Shown piece after piece: positions 25,050 to 36,869 of a DNA stretch of 64,000 bases. Position numbers and translations under genes: made by a program. This DNA comes from Eucommia ulmoides. Its lineage: Eukaryota > Streptophyta > Magnoliopsida > Garryales > Eucommiaceae. The DNA lies in the NCBI GenBank assembly GCA_016647705.1, contig CM028326.1, forward strand, positions 5,642,001-5,706,000, given 5' to 3'. Positions within the stretch are counted from its first letter, which is position 1. Each line of letters begins with the position of its first letter. The notes beneath the pieces are model-generated. The model saw nothing but the letters and a program-made list of their open reading frames with translations. It searched no databases and had not been told where the DNA came from.

Positions 25050-26300
25050 AAAAGTAGGGATAATTGACGATTGGTCTCAAATAGTGGGTGCAATATGTTA
25101 TTTGTCATATTTAAAACATAAGTTTAGATTTACGACATGTTTGGTTGGACGGAATCGGGGCGGAATGGAATCACATTCCACCCTCGATTCTTATTCCGTT
25201 GTTTGGTTCTCTTATGGAATCACAAAAATGATTCTATTGGAATGAAAATAAAGGGAATGCGATTTTATTTGAAATGGGATGGAATCAAATCCAACCCAAT
25301 TGAATCAAAATTAAAATTACAAAAAAAATCATCGCTGATCCAGCCCAATTTAGAAATTAGAGAATAGAAACAGAAATTAAATAACAGAAAATTGAGAACA
25401 GAAACAAAAACATTGAAAACAAAAAATTAGAGAACAGAAAATTGAGAACAGAAACTGAAAATTGAGAACAAATATAGAAAATAAGATAACAGAAAATTAA
25501 AGAACTGAAAATTGAGAAAAAAAAAATAGAAAATTAGAGAACAAAAAATTGGGAATATAAACTGAAAATTGATAATAAAAACATAAATTAGATAACGGAA
25601 ACTGAAAATTGAATGGAATAGTGAAATATAATAAAATGAGAGAATGAATGAAATAGTGAAATATAATAAAATTTTATTATAAGGACATAATGAGAACTTT
25701 ATTATATTTTATTATTTCATTATTTTCCTCATTCCATCCCAACTAAACAAGTGAATGGAATAGTAATTCTATTGACAATTTCATTCAATTTCTTCTCTCA
25801 TTCCATTACTTCTTTCATTCCATTCCACTCTCATTCCATTGCGTCCAACCAAACGAGCCGTTAGTCCCTTAAATCAGTTTTTTGTTCCGTATTAGTGTCA
25901 TATGTGCTTATGCATTGCGTATGAAGGGTAAAAAGAACTTGGTGTAAATCCGTATTATAATAAATATTAGTTATATAAAACTAAAATTAGTTATAAGTTA
26001 ATAATTAAAATTAATTACGAGTTAATAATTAATCACATGTACTTGTGTAATGCTAGTCACACATAATTTTATAATTACAAATTACATATAATTATGTTAC
26101 AGGTACTTATGAAATATTTGTTAGCTCTAACAAATATTTTACGCACAAGTTAAATACATGTAACTGCGAAAGTGTAGACGTTTGTATTAAGTCGTTTGTT
26201 TTTTTTAATATGTAAGAGTAAAATACAAATTGCAATTTCGCAGAAATTTTTTCTAAAACTATAAAGGTAAAATAACGGTTCTGCCACCAAAACACCCAAA
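25050..26300 (-). repeat. Dispersed repeat R1, copy 2, interrupted by a MITE
   Basis: 25050-25132 (ending AAACATAAGTTTAGATTTA) and 25861-26300 (starting TTAGTCCCTTAAATCAG) are the two halves of an R1 copy in reverse orientation. Joined at a single TTA they match the uninterrupted copy at 59265-59640. Confidence 0.65.
25133..25860. mobile_element. Tourist/PIF-Harbinger-like MITE (728 bp)
   Basis: Ends CGACATGTTTGGTTGGACG and, inverted, CGGCTCGTTTGGTTGGACG, flanked by TTA duplications (25130-25132, 25861-25863). The core is an array of AATTGAGAACAGAAA-like units (about 25355-25620). The host repeat R1 is restored by removing it. Confidence 0.85.
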
Positions 26301-26573
26301 AAGAAAATAGAAACTTTTTTAGAAGTGTCAAGATTCAAGAAACAACTTTCTAATAATCATCTTATATGTAAAAAAATCACTATTATAGAACTCCATAAAT
26401 TGGTATTTTTATGGGATGAGACTTTTGAACAAATTTTTCAAAAGATAAATAGACAAAGATAATGTAATAACCCAAACAGAACCTAAGGGAACTGACAAAC
26501 GCGGATTATCGCGTTCCAGGACGCGGATCGGAGAATTGCGGTGGGCCAGGCGGCTTTCATCAATATATACACG

Positions 26574-26579
26574 GGAAAC
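26574..26579 (+). promoter_or_regulatory. Probable TATA box of the XERICO-like gene
   Basis: TATATA lies within CAATATATACACGGG, about 150 bp upstream of the 5' splice donor at 26726, in a locally GC-richer stretch that looks like a core promoter. Confidence 0.5.
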
Positions 26580-26725
26580 CCCCTGCTTTAGCGGCATTCG
26601 GCTGTTCCAATCCCTCCCTACCCCCACCTTCTCTGCGAATAATTCCCCCGCTTTTCTCAATCCTCTGCCCTCAACGCAGTTTTAATTTCTCCATATTCAA
26701 CAACTACGGCTTCCAAATCCTCCAT

Positions 26726-27861
26726 GTAAGTCTCTCTCTCTCTCTCTCGCTGATTTTTTTTTTTTTTTTTGCTGTTAGATCGAAATAGATTGTCTTCTGA
26801 TATTCAATTTTAGGGTTTAATTATGAAGCGGGGGAGTTATGATGTGTTTTAGATCTCAATCCCGAGCTCTATCATGGTGTTTCCTGATTTATGTCTTGTT
26901 TGAGTATCAATCTTTCTATTAATAGCCTTTTTTTTTAGCATCAGATTTGTGTCGGATCTTTTTCATTTTGAAATTGATTGTTGCAAGCTGTTGTTTGGAC
27001 TTTTAATTGCTTGATTTTCATCTGGATCTGTGGAAATGTTTGCTTCTCTTTATCAAACCTCTTTGTTTTTGTGGTGAGATTTGATTTATGAAGTCTAAAT
27101 AAAGCAGATGGCTGTTTTTGCCTTTTTTGGTATTTTTCTTGTTTCAAATTCTTTCTTTTTATGGCTTATCAAGGGGGCTTAAAAGTGAGTCATGATCTAG
27201 AATTTAATATTAATTAATCTCGAATTACTTTTATTTTTAGTTGTTTTTACAATATATATATATTTATTTATTTATTTGTGTGAAACTATTTGTTTACTCT
27301 TAGCTATTGAGGTCATCAACTTAGAAATCATGTCCCAATTTCTTACCAAAAAGAGAGAAGAAATCCTAATTGGTAAGAGCATCTCCATATGTGTGCTCAA
27401 AATTTTAACAACTATTTTGATATTTTTTTAAGCCAAAATTAACGCTCCAACAGATGTGCCATCTATAGGAGTTAGATGTTGCTCCAACCGTCATCAACCC
27501 CCAAAACACCAAAATAAGAAAAAATAAAAAATAAAAACTAGTTTGTTAATTTTATTTTTTTGGGTTGGATTAGTTTGTTAATTTTATTTTGTTTTTGTTA
27601 ATTTTAATTTATTAAGTTAGGTTATAATTTAATTGGAGTTAATTTAGATTCAAGATGATCTGATTTATTTAGTTTAATTTGATGTATGTGATTTAGAATC
27701 TTATCATTAATTTAATATATGCATTTAATACATGCAGTACATAATACTAATTTAAATTCAAACTAAATAAAAAATTTGTTGCTAAGCACGGGTTGACACT
27801 AGTTAATCTCTCTAACAAAATGTAGGAAAATCTTGTTTTCTTGCATGTCTTCTTCTTCTTC

Positions 27862-27892
<31 letters not shown>

Positions 27893-27948
27893 AAATTTAT
27901 TTTTCCTAAAGCCGAAAATGATCATTACTTCTTTTGCCAATCTTGCAG
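26726..27948 (+). other. 5'-UTR intron of the XERICO-like gene
   Basis: The donor GTAAGT at 26726 is followed by a CT repeat. The acceptor TTGCAG ends at 27948, 31 bp before the ATG. The intron is about 1.2 kb and holds AT-rich decayed repeat DNA (about 27365-27810) and a long T tract before the acceptor. Borders are inferred from splice consensus. Confidence 0.6.
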
Positions 27949-27979
27949 TTTGTGTTAAAAATAAAAATAGAGAGTAAAA

Positions 27980-28456
27980 ATGGGGCTCTCATCTTACTCA
28001 GCTCCAGCCGACGCAGGAGTTCTATGCATAATCTTGGTGAACACCGCCATTTCCATCTCCATCGTCAAAGAGATCGTATGTTCCCTCCTCCATGTTGTGG
28101 GCATCCGCACCTCCTCCTCCTCTTCCTCGTGGGATGAATTTTCCATTGACACCCCCACAATAACCGCAGTCGATAGAACACCCTCTGACCTCTATGTGGA
28201 GGAGTTCCGAAGCCGGTCTCCTGCAATCCGGTATGACTCTGTGTGCACCCACAAACAGGAGTGCTCGGTTTGTCTGGCAGAGTTCAAACCGGAGGCGGAG
28301 ATAAACCACCTCTCATGCGGGCACGTCTTCCACAAGACGTGCCTGGAGAAGTGGCTCAAGTGTTGGAACGTCACGTGCCCTCTTTGCAGGAATTGCGTGA
28401 TGAGGATGGCAGCTCAAGAAGAGGAGGAAGAAGAAGAAGGCGATTGCCCGATGTGA
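27980..28456 (+). CDS. XERICO: XERICO-like RING-H2 E3 ubiquitin ligase
   Basis: 158 aa, close to the about 160 aa of Arabidopsis XERICO. The protein opens MGLSSYSAP. It has a hydrophobic membrane segment (about residues 13-31, VLCIILVNTAISISIVK), a Ser-rich linker, then a RING-H2 finger with zinc ligands Cys95, Cys98, Cys113, His115, His118, Cys121, Cys133 and Cys136. An acidic tail (about seven Glu in a row) follows. Family knowledge: XERICO-type proteins are membrane-anchored E3 ligases, and XERICO raises ABA levels and drought tolerance in Arabidopsis. The ATG is the first in the second exon and matches the conserved N-terminus. The coding part is a single exon behind a long 5'-UTR intron. 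The reading frame is intact and all RING ligands are present. Orthology to XERICO rather than a paralogue is likely but untested. Confidence 0.9.
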   Translation: MGLSSYSAPADAGVLCIILVNTAISISIVKEIVCSLLHVVGIRTSSSSSSWDEFSIDTPTITAVDRTPSDLYVEEFRSRSPAIRYDSVCTHKQECSVCLAEFKPEAEINHLSCGHVFHKTCLEKWLKCWNVTCPLCRNCVMRMAAQEEEEEEEGDCPM

Positions 28457-28639
28457 TAAGAGTTTGGGGATTGTGTATAGAATGTTGGGTTAGTGTATAG
28501 GATTAGATTTTCGACACCCCTTTTTTCTGTGTGCTCGTGTTTTGCGTCCTCTCGTGGTGTGACGGGTTGTTTATGATCGAAAAAAAGTAGTTCTTGTACA
28601 TATTGAAATGTTTTCTGGTGTGTGTTAATCCATTTAGAT

Positions 28640-30340
28640 TAGCTCAAATGCCATTGTTTAGATCAGCAAATTGTCTCTCTTTTTGTGGTTGGATGTGTTG
28701 AATTTGTGGCTCAAATGCCCCCACTGCTCTTGGTTTATGTTTATGATTAGGCTATGCCATTGGTTGTCCTGGTAAAAAAGTTCAAGGCCCGTGGCCTCTT
28801 AGGTTAGCCCAGCCTAGTGCCTGCCATTGTGCCCGTCTTCGGCCAATCGGGGTTTGTCCGGCTTAGGCCTGCCTGGCCCGAGGCCCCAGTATCAACCTTA
28901 GCACCTCTGGTGGCCTAAACCAACAACCCTAGTCGTATTTGATATTATTTTCGTGCCAAATTTATCGTCATATTTGGCATTTTACAAAGTTTTAGATAGG
29001 TGTAATTCTATGTGTAAATATTTTTTGCTAGTGATACATTAATTAAAAAATAAATAAAAATATTTAATTTAATTATTATTTTAATCTTTAATATAATAAG
29101 ACAAATAATTCTTTATCTTTTGTTTTTTACATTTTCTCCCTCATCCTCTTTTTCCTCTTTTGTCAAGCAGCCACTATCGGCACCTTTGCCGATGCCATCC
29201 ACCAATATCGACTGGTGGTGTTGGATTTTTGTTCGGTTTTTTCTCTCTTTTCTTCTCTCAATTTCTCTCTCAATCTATAATCTATATATATACATACGTG
29301 TTCGGAGAGAGAGAGAGAGAGAATAACAAGAAGAAGATGGGGGGTATAGTGGGGGAAAGAAGGGGGACGGTGCGGGTAAGTGGTATGAGGGGGATCAGGG
29401 TTAGAGCGTTAAGGTTTAGTGATTTTATTTTATTTTTAAATATAAGGGTGTATGATATATCATAAAAAACGAAAAAAAATAAAATGAGTTTAGGTATAAA
29501 ATTACCCTTTATGTACTATTTGAATATTTATTGATCATACTCGAATCTAGGAATAGCAGTAACTAGTGAAATGTTCTTGTGGTCTTTAGCTCCTTGCATA
29601 GAATGTACCTGCAAGAATTCTTACACCGGAGATTTAGATCCCAGTAAAGAATTTTCAGCGTGAGAGCAAGTATCTCATGCAAGAATAATTTCTGAATTGA
29701 ATATGTGGAGAATTTAAACTTACCTCTACGGCTCTACCTTTCAATGCTCTGGATATTTATAGATCTTCACTTGAAGGAAAAATTAGAGAGAGAGCACCTG
29801 ATAACGAATCCGTTAGGAGAACATATTCTCAACATGAGATCTTAGACATGAACATCATGACTTCTTTGACGAACATTTCATTCCGATCAAACTCCAAACT
29901 CAGCTCTTTGTGAGTCAGATATGTCCCTGATCCATGGATTAATCCCCATCTTTGGCTCAGCTCATTGGTAACCCACTTACAAAGCCCAGGGCTAAACTAT
30001 CCCTCCTCGTTTATTATTTTATTATATTATATAATAATTTTAAAAAAAAATGAATATATGACTGAAAATAAAGTTATTGTAATAAAAAAAAAATTATTAA
30101 AAATACTTGGCCAATTAATTTAGTATTACTCTAATAAAAAAAGACAGTAAAATAGTTTTGGGTAATCAACATGCAAGGATCCATGACATGCAAAAGCTTC
30201 AACAAACACAATAAACTCGCAAAAAAAACAGTATTTATTAAGCAATTTAGATCGTCTGCATTCTGAAGAGAGTGGGAGAGAGCTCTAAGGATCAATCAAT
30301 ATTTATAAAATATAAATATATAATTATTCTGGAACATGAA
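28640..30340. other. Gene-free stretch between XERICO-like and the serine-rich-like gene
   Basis: 28760-28920 is GC-rich repeat-like DNA built of GGCCC/GCCTGGCC words. 29250-29330 has a GA microsatellite. 29540-30000 looks like part of an LTR (with ATATTTATAGATC in reverse), but no ends were found. Nothing coding is seen. Confidence 0.4.
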
Positions 30341-30357
30341 CATGGTTTTTGACCCAG

Positions 30358-30672
30358 TCATGAATGCGCCTCCACGGGATCGTAAATTCGTGCCGGTTTT
30401 CCGGCCAACTCCGACAGCTTAGAACCCACCGAGACCCCGTTCCGAGTCAAGCTGGCATTCCGGTGGTACCGGCAACGGAACGAACCGGCGTGGGTAGTTG
30501 GCGAGCATAGGCAGTTGTATTTCACGCTCGCTGTTTTCCGTAGTACAACCGGCGACGGCGGGCTTGAAAATGCCATTTCAGCCAAATTGTTCCGCCCCGA
30601 TCCCATACACATATGCGACTCCACCATCTTCCCTTTCTCAATCTGTTCGTCCATCTTCAGTAGCTCGGCCAT
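30358..30672 (-). CDS. Small serine-rich-related plant protein
   Basis: 104 aa, single coding exon. The signature is CLCSPTTHAGSFRCRYHR (about residues 54-71), seen in a small plant family annotated as serine-rich-protein-related and of unknown biochemical function. The N-terminus is charged (MAELLKMDEQIEKGKM), and no signal peptide or membrane segment is visible. The start at 30672 gives the conserved length. A spliced 5' leader is likely: a T-rich tract and TGCAG acceptor end at 30695, and a GTAGTT donor starts at 30876. The Cys/His spacing could bind metal, but that is speculation. Confidence 0.75.
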   Translation of the reverse strand: MAELLKMDEQIEKGKMVESHMCMGSGRNNLAEMAFSSPPSPVVLRKTASVKYNCLCSPTTHAGSFRCRYHRNASLTRNGVSVGSKLSELAGKPARIYDPVEAHS

Positions 30673-30694
30673 TCTTATTTAATCCTGGATTAAA

Positions 30695-30876
30695 CTGCAA
30701 AAAAAAAAAAAAGAGTCAGCAAAAACATTTTCTAATATCAAGAAATCATAATTTTTCTGTTTTTTATCTTTATTACCAATGAAATTTCCAGATTAAAGAG
30801 GGTTTTCCTGTCCCTTCTGATGAACAAAAGTGAAGGGAGGGAGAGAGAAGGGAAGAGAGAGAGAGAGGAAAACTAC
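30695..30876 (-). other. Probable 5'-UTR intron of the serine-rich-like gene
   Basis: On the minus strand it starts CCAG|GTAGTTTTCC and ends in a run of T followed by GCAG, 182 bp. Confidence 0.5.
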
Positions 30877-31129
30877 CTGGCATTGCCAAGGAACAAGCTT
30901 TCTTGAAATAATCGGGCACCCGTTTCGGCTCTTTTTTTAGTTTAAAATGTCTGAGGTTGTAATAAATCCTGCAATTTTCGCCACCCGTTTTATTTACTAT
31001 TATTAGGGATGGCCAACAAAATCATTGACCGCTAAAAATCAGTTACACATATACTCAATATAGTAAGAAAAAAAAGGGGTTCTTCTAGAAGTACCATGAC
31101 TCAAAATACTAGACAAAGATCATGAATAG

Positions 31130-32290
31130 TACCAGGTTTTTCAGACATCAGGTGGCTGAACTGCATATGTTGACACCATCTTTGCAGTCTGCAGAGAGAT
31201 CATTGAAGGTCTCACCCTGTTTCTTACTCCCCAATAACACTTTGTATCGACCAATATCTTCGTGTAGCCTTCAAATTCAACCGGGAACCCGTTATTAAGC
31301 TTCATCCCAAAGATCACTGTAATTGTTGAGAAAATGAGTGGAGTATTCGTCTTTTGTAGCGATATAAAGCTTCCTCTCGTCTTCAATTTTCTTGTGCAGA
31401 GTCAAGAGAAGAGATTTGTTTGTTTCTTGCCTTCTCTCCCCCGACAACATCAACAGAATCAAAACCCCGGTTCATCCTGGAGGTGATTTCAGACACAATG
31501 TTCATCAGCCGTCTGGATTTTCATATCATGTTCCATGGACGATGAGTGACTGATTCTGTTCCTCCTTTGCATACTCTGTGCCAGTAATTGTCGGGCTTGA
31601 CAGATCCGAATTTCCTCATGATCAGAGTGTCCTTGATGTTGACAAGCTTCATGGGCATGATTAGAAAGTGCTCCACGAGATTGATGGTGAAATCATGTTT
31701 CTGGTGCCATTTAATCAAGTTTGACCAGAACTGATTTCGGTCAAGAACAGAAGCAGATTGATGACAAACACATGGCTAAATCCTTCTTCGTCTTGACCCG
31801 GGGTTAGTGTATTTTGAAGCCAAACAGATGGCTAAATCCACAACCAGTGTTTGGGTTCAAGAACTGAGCTTCACCCAAAGGACACATGAAACTCCATATC
31901 ATGTTCCACGGTTGAAAGGCCCTTCTGATTCAACCACAGGAAGGGAATCATTCACAGCTTCTCCCACCATGGGAAGAGCTATGCTCTATTTTTTCTCTTG
32001 CTTCTCGAAACCAGGTTTCTGGTAATTCTTCTTCTTCCTTGCTTTTCAGCCAGAGTGATAATTTCCGATTATGCCCTTGAACAGGCTTCCCGAACATGTA
32101 GTTGTGTACATCCTTGAGATATTCTATGGCAGCCTTCATCATCAGATGAAAGTATGAAACACTTCCAGATCCGTACATTTAATGGGTTCTGTCCGATTTT
32201 GGGTCACAATCAATGCCGTTGATGATGGGCGCTGCCGCGGAATCGACATCGGTGATGTTTTTGAACGGAGATGAAGTCCTTGCCGGGCAC
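31130..32290 (-). pseudogene. O-fucosyltransferase-like (DUF246-type) pseudogene
   Basis: Pieces of one protein can be followed in order on the minus strand across frame changes. First comes ITDVDSAAAPIINGIDCDPK (about 32270-32190), then an in-frame stop. Next is SYFHLMMKAAIEYLKDVHNY with KLSLWLKSKEEEELPETWF (32178-31950), then IKWHQKHDFTINLVEHFL and KPDNYWHRVCKGGTESVTHR (31720-31520). The last piece has a degraded IYIAT-type region and NNGFPVEFEGYTKILVDT (about 31310-31250). The order and the YWHRxCKGGxESVTHRxWN signature fit a plant O-fucosyltransferase-like family. Several stops and frameshifts and a duplicated patch near 31780-31860 show it is dead. The parent gene is not in this window. 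The family call is from memory. Confidence 0.5.
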
Positions 32291-32299
32291 AAAGAATAT

Positions 32300-33110
32300 A
32301 AGCAAGACTTGCTTTGTCTCCTTCATACTTTGTAAATATGTTGTCTTCAAATTATATTTTGAAGATAATATCAATTGTATCCCTGAACCAATTTACATAA
32401 ACCTCGAGACCGATCTCCTTTTGAGGAGAAACTTGGTCCATCAGACAAAGTACCAAATTGGAACTAAAATTGAAATTAGAAATAAAACCCATATAAAAAC
32501 AAAAAAAAATTACATGCTCATTTCTAATCCTAATTTCAAAAGGCCAATTCCATGCAATCAAACACTACCTTAAACTCTAATAATCGATGCAAGAGGTTGT
32601 GATGACAAATTTTGATAACCACGTATCAATGTTTCAAGAGAAGGATCTTCTGCTTGGTCAAACAAGCTGCCATAATTAATAATAGTGGTACACACACCTT
32701 TTTGAACCTTAAGAATGTCTGAAAGATCAAGCAAAAACATGCGTATTCCCATAATCACAATAAGTGATTTTGAATGTAGTGCAATGATTTTGAATGTAAT
32801 GCAGTGAATTTGGACTTCTGCAGAATTATTAGACTTCTCGCAATAACAAGTGGACTAAATGAGCAAAAAATTTAACTTCATAGGCTGTTCAAGAAAACCC
32901 CCGAAATTATACTCATATCAATTGAAAATTAGGAGAAATGTACAAGTAACGAAGTTCTTACACGCGCTTTAGCAGACGTACATTGGCCCAACTATGTCTG
33001 CAAAAAAAACAACTCGCGGGGGACACACAGAAGCAGCAGCAGCTCTCTCTATCTACTAGGATGATTTGGTTAAGTCATAGGTTTATGAACAAAAACACAA
33101 TGTTATTCTC
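32300..33110. other. Short intergenic stretch 3' of the ARM-repeat gene
   Basis: No convincing gene. Open frames here are short and unrelated to anything I recognise. The 3' UTR of the ARM-repeat gene probably lies at about 32980-33112. Confidence 0.4.
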
Positions 33111-33112
33111 GG

Positions 33113-35169
33113 TTAGCTCATGTCGAGTTCCATACTTCTTTGAACCATGTCTTGTAATAACCGTTTGGCTGTCTCAACAGCTTTATCCGTCCCATGACCA
33201 TCAACACGTGACGCAATGTCATAAACCAGTCTCTCCAAAACAGAAGATGGCAATCTATTTTCTCGGGGAGAGTCCCTCAATAGGTCCAAGAGTGTTCGGG
33301 CACTATCTTGAGCCCGGGGTGTACCTTCCACAGTTAATCGGAGTAGCCCCGGTATTGCGCCTTCCCTGAGAATGAGTTCACGGTACTTACTCCGGCAGCT
33401 CTGGCACAACGAGAGCAAAGCTCCGACCGCGTGTTCCATGCTAATTAGTGACCCATCTTCAACCGTTTCGACTAGGGTTAGTATCCCTCCATCTGACTTA
33501 GTGATTGCGATCCTTCCTTCTTCGGATTTCAAAACGATTTTTTCGATTAGGGATGTGGTTTTCTCGGCGAATTTGGAGTACTTTTTGCATTCTTTGAGGA
33601 GGTTGAGGAGAGGAGGAATGGCTTTGGGATCTAGCACGGGATTAGGGTTTTCTTCACTGGAGGAGAGGTTGTGGAGGGCAGTAACCGCGTCGACTCTTCC
33701 CTGAACAGTACCAGAGCTGAGGGTCTGAACCAGAAGAGGTGCGGCTCCAGAGGAGGCAATGGTCGGCTTGTTGGGTGCGGCGGCCGATAGGGTCAAGATT
33801 GCCGCGGTTGCTAATTCTCTGAAGTTGCCGGTTTGGAACTTGAGGATATCCACGAGTGGAGGGATGGCACCGGATGTGACTATTCTGATCTTGTTTCTGA
33901 TTGTTATTTACAAAAAACTTAGAATTCGTAAGCTAGTGTCTGGTTGTTAGGAATTGGGGGTTTGAAATTGGAATTAGAAAAAACCCCTGGAAATTTTCAA
34001 GTTTTTGCATGCGTTCATAGTTCATATTTAAATCGATTCTGAGACTCCAATTCCATGAAACCAAATGGCACCTAGAAATGAAAATTTTCAATTTTTTTGC
34101 ATGCGTTTATTTCTAATTTTGCAATTCCAAGGCTTTAATTCCACAAAACCAACTGGCGCCTAAAGAAAAAATGGGGAAAAAAAGAAGAAGAGATGTGAGT
34201 ATGTTTTTATAGCATGCTAAAGTAGTGGCTGAAAGTAAAAGCACAAATGACCAAGAATCTTGGAGCAACTATATCCAATTTCATTCATCATCATGGATTC
34301 AAAATTTGATCTCATTTAACACCAATCTATATGAATTGGTTTGGCAAAACCAAGATGGCCAGTATGTGTAATAGGCAGAATTATATGATGTTTTATTTGT
34401 TTTCTTTTCGACTGTAAATATATACTTCCTTTAAATGTTTACAGAAAATGAAGATATGAACTATAATCAACAGAGTTGGAGCAACTCAATAGAGTTGCAA
34501 AGAAATTGAATGCATAAAAATGTTACTAGTTCACTTCTCAGCTTCATAAACCCTAGACTAATTTCAGAATTTGAGAGAGAGAGAGAAGGATAAAATTCTA
34601 ATTAATCATCTGATTTTTGCAGTATGCATGACTTGTTCTTAATTCATCAGATATTGATTTCATTGAGATCAAACATAAAAAATATCAATCCTTCCAATTT
34701 CTCATCATAAGAAAAGCAAAGAATCGTCCATAGCAGATATTGGCAATTTCATACTGATTTAATGAATTCAACCAAATAAACTCATATAAAATCAATTGCA
34801 GATGTGCAAATAGATTCCGTAGAATGGCATGTTCAGAGAGAGAGGGAGAGTCTTAAGGACTAACACTGACCGTTCGTTTCGAACAGCGAGATTGAGGAGG
34901 GCGAGTAGGGCAGCCTCGCGAGCCTCGAGGCCGGGGGAGACGAGCATCGAGACAAGAGGCTGAATCACGCCGGCGGCGGCGAACTTGGAACGAGTCTTGA
35001 CTGAGGACTTCCGCACTAGCTTCCTGATGTCCCTGGCCGCCTGTATTTGGGTTTCCAGATCGCCATTGATGAGGTTCTCCGCAACTTCCTCGATCACAGT
35101 TCGTTTCTTCTGAATCCACACCTCACCTTCCTTCTCCAGCATTGCTTCATCCTCTCCCATCTCCTTCAT
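33113..35169 (-). CDS. Armadillo-repeat protein (U-box-protein-like, without a U-box)
   Basis: Two coding exons: 34871-35169 (299 bp) and 33113-33896 (784 bp), joined by a 974-bp intron with donor G|GTCAGT and acceptor CAG|AAACAAG. The join is in phase (…NER-NKIRIV…) and gives 360 aa. The N-terminus is acidic (MKEMGEDEAMLEKEGE), followed by tandem ARM repeats of about 42 aa. Examples are AAGVIQPLVSMLVSPGLEAREAALLALLNLA, split by the intron, then GAIPPLVDILK, GAAPLLVQTLS, KAIPPLLNLLKE, DGGILTLVETVEDG and GAIPGLLRLTVEG. It resembles the ARM half of plant U-box E3 ligases and the stand-alone ARM proteins related to them, which act as protein-binding scaffolds. No U-box or kinase domain is present, so catalytic activity is not expected. 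The frame is intact and stops at TAA 33113-33115. Confidence 0.85.
33936..34159. mobile_element. Small MITE(s) near the 3' splice site of the ARM gene intron
   Basis: 33936-34071 has inverted ends GTGTCTGGTTGTTAGGAATTGG and GTGCCATTTGGTTTCATGGAATTGG between CTA trinucleotides (33933-33935, 34072-34074). A second right-end copy (…CCAACTGGCGC) runs to 34159, followed again by CTA. The insertion begins only 40 bp upstream of the exon-2 acceptor. Confidence 0.5.
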
Positions 35170-35389
35170 TGCCCGATAACCAGACCAGATTTATGAGAGA
35201 GAGAGGGGCAGCTGCACGTACCTTAGCTTCTCGCCTGGGTTTGGTCATGAACGTTCGTCAAAGAATAAAATAAGAATTTTCACAATATATTTTAATTTAG
35301 TCTAAGAAATAGAGATAATTTGAGTTTGGTATTCTCTTGTGTTTTATTCTCATGATCAATGTTCATTTGCATCGTGGACCGTAACGCTG

Positions 35390-35835
35390 TTTTTGTCACC
35401 GCCTATCTACGGTGCCGTTGGATCTCAAGCTTTCGATCGCCAAAGTCTGACCACCGGCAATCAATTTTTTTTTAGTTACATGTAATTATTTTTTTATTTA
35501 CATTATTATATTTTTAGTGTATTTTTTTAATTAAATAAAACTATTTTTTAACTTTAACGTACTTTTTAGTTATATTTTGTTTTTAGTTAGATTTTAATAT
35601 TTTTTTAATTACATTTTTAGTATATTTTTAAGTTATATTCGTGTAATTTTTCACCGACTGATAACTAAAAAATCAATTGAATATAACTAAAAAGTAAATT
35701 GTACTAAAAAATTAATTGAATGTAACTGAAAAAATATTTCGACAATCGATGACTGATAGTGGTCGAAATCCAACGTTTGGACTCTGGAGTATAGTGGCTG
35801 ACGACTGTGAGACGGTAGATGGCAATATAACCTTA
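35390..35835. repeat. Dispersed repeat R2, copy 1
   Basis: It contains TTAGTTACATGTAATTATT, then a T/A-rich core with inverted TTAGTTATATTTTG and AACTAAAAA words, then AATATAACTGAAAAA and CAATCGATGACT. It matches 49290-49660 in order and orientation, so the two are copies of one family. Ends not defined. The rest of 35170-36860 is AT-rich with no gene. Confidence 0.55.
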
Positions 35836-36869
35836 ATTGAAATATTAGTATTTTCATGAACTCTAATAAATGGAACTAAAACTAAAAATATTTATTTGGT
35901 TTGAGAGTTTTTATTAATTTGGTGTCATTTTTATGACTTTCCACTAACCATCCTTAAATTTTTTTAGCACAAGTTTTTCTCTAAAAAAATTTATGATCAA
36001 ATATTCATCAATTTCCCTCAAATCAGTCCAATAAAAGATATTTAAAAAAAATCTAATTTATTATATAAATGATTAATTTGTGGGTCATAGATAGAAAAAA
36101 ATAAAATAAAGAAAATATATTCAAAATTGGTGAGGAATTAAGGATATGTTTGGTCATAAATTGTTTTTCATTTAATTTTTTATTTTTTATTTTTTATTTT
36201 TTTATCAAGTGGTCCCTCAAGTGCCCTTCTTTAAATCGCCAATGTGAATTAAAGATTGAAAACTCTCAAGCACAAACATACACTTTGGAAAAGAACAATT
36301 AAAAAAATTAAAATAAAAAGTTGTTAATTATTTGGGTTGATTGATTGCCTTTGATGCTAATTTTGAAAATTCATGATTAGGGTGACAAATTGATTGAGTT
36401 GAATTATTAGTACGTTGAGCAACGGTTCACAATATTTTCAATTATGAATCCTACAATTCTTGCGATACAGATTTTACACATACACTACAGTTCTTGTAAT
36501 GTAAATTTCATATTTTATTACTACCTATAATATAACCGGTGAGATACACAAAATTCCATTGTGAAAATCAACAAATTTAAAGAGCCAAAACTTGTGGTAA
36601 AAGATCATAATTTTGAAGAATTGTTTTTGAGTTAAAATTTATTTGCCAATTGTGTTCTTGTGGCCATTTCTCAATGAAGTTGATTCTTCCATGTATAATA
36701 CAAATGAAATAAAAATCACCATTAATCAAATTTTTTGGTTTTATTTTTTTTTTTAACGAACGGTTGAAGGAGTTTTGAACACTAGACCTCTCACTAAAGA
36801 ACATGTTAAATAACCGTCAGGTATTATGAATCGATTTGCACAAAGTAAAAAAATGAAAAAGAAAAAAAA

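Noticed and set aside
27365..27810. Possible second Helitron end (GGGTTGACACTAGT near 27792-27806)
   Set aside because: No hairpin precedes the CTAG and no matching 5' TC end was found.
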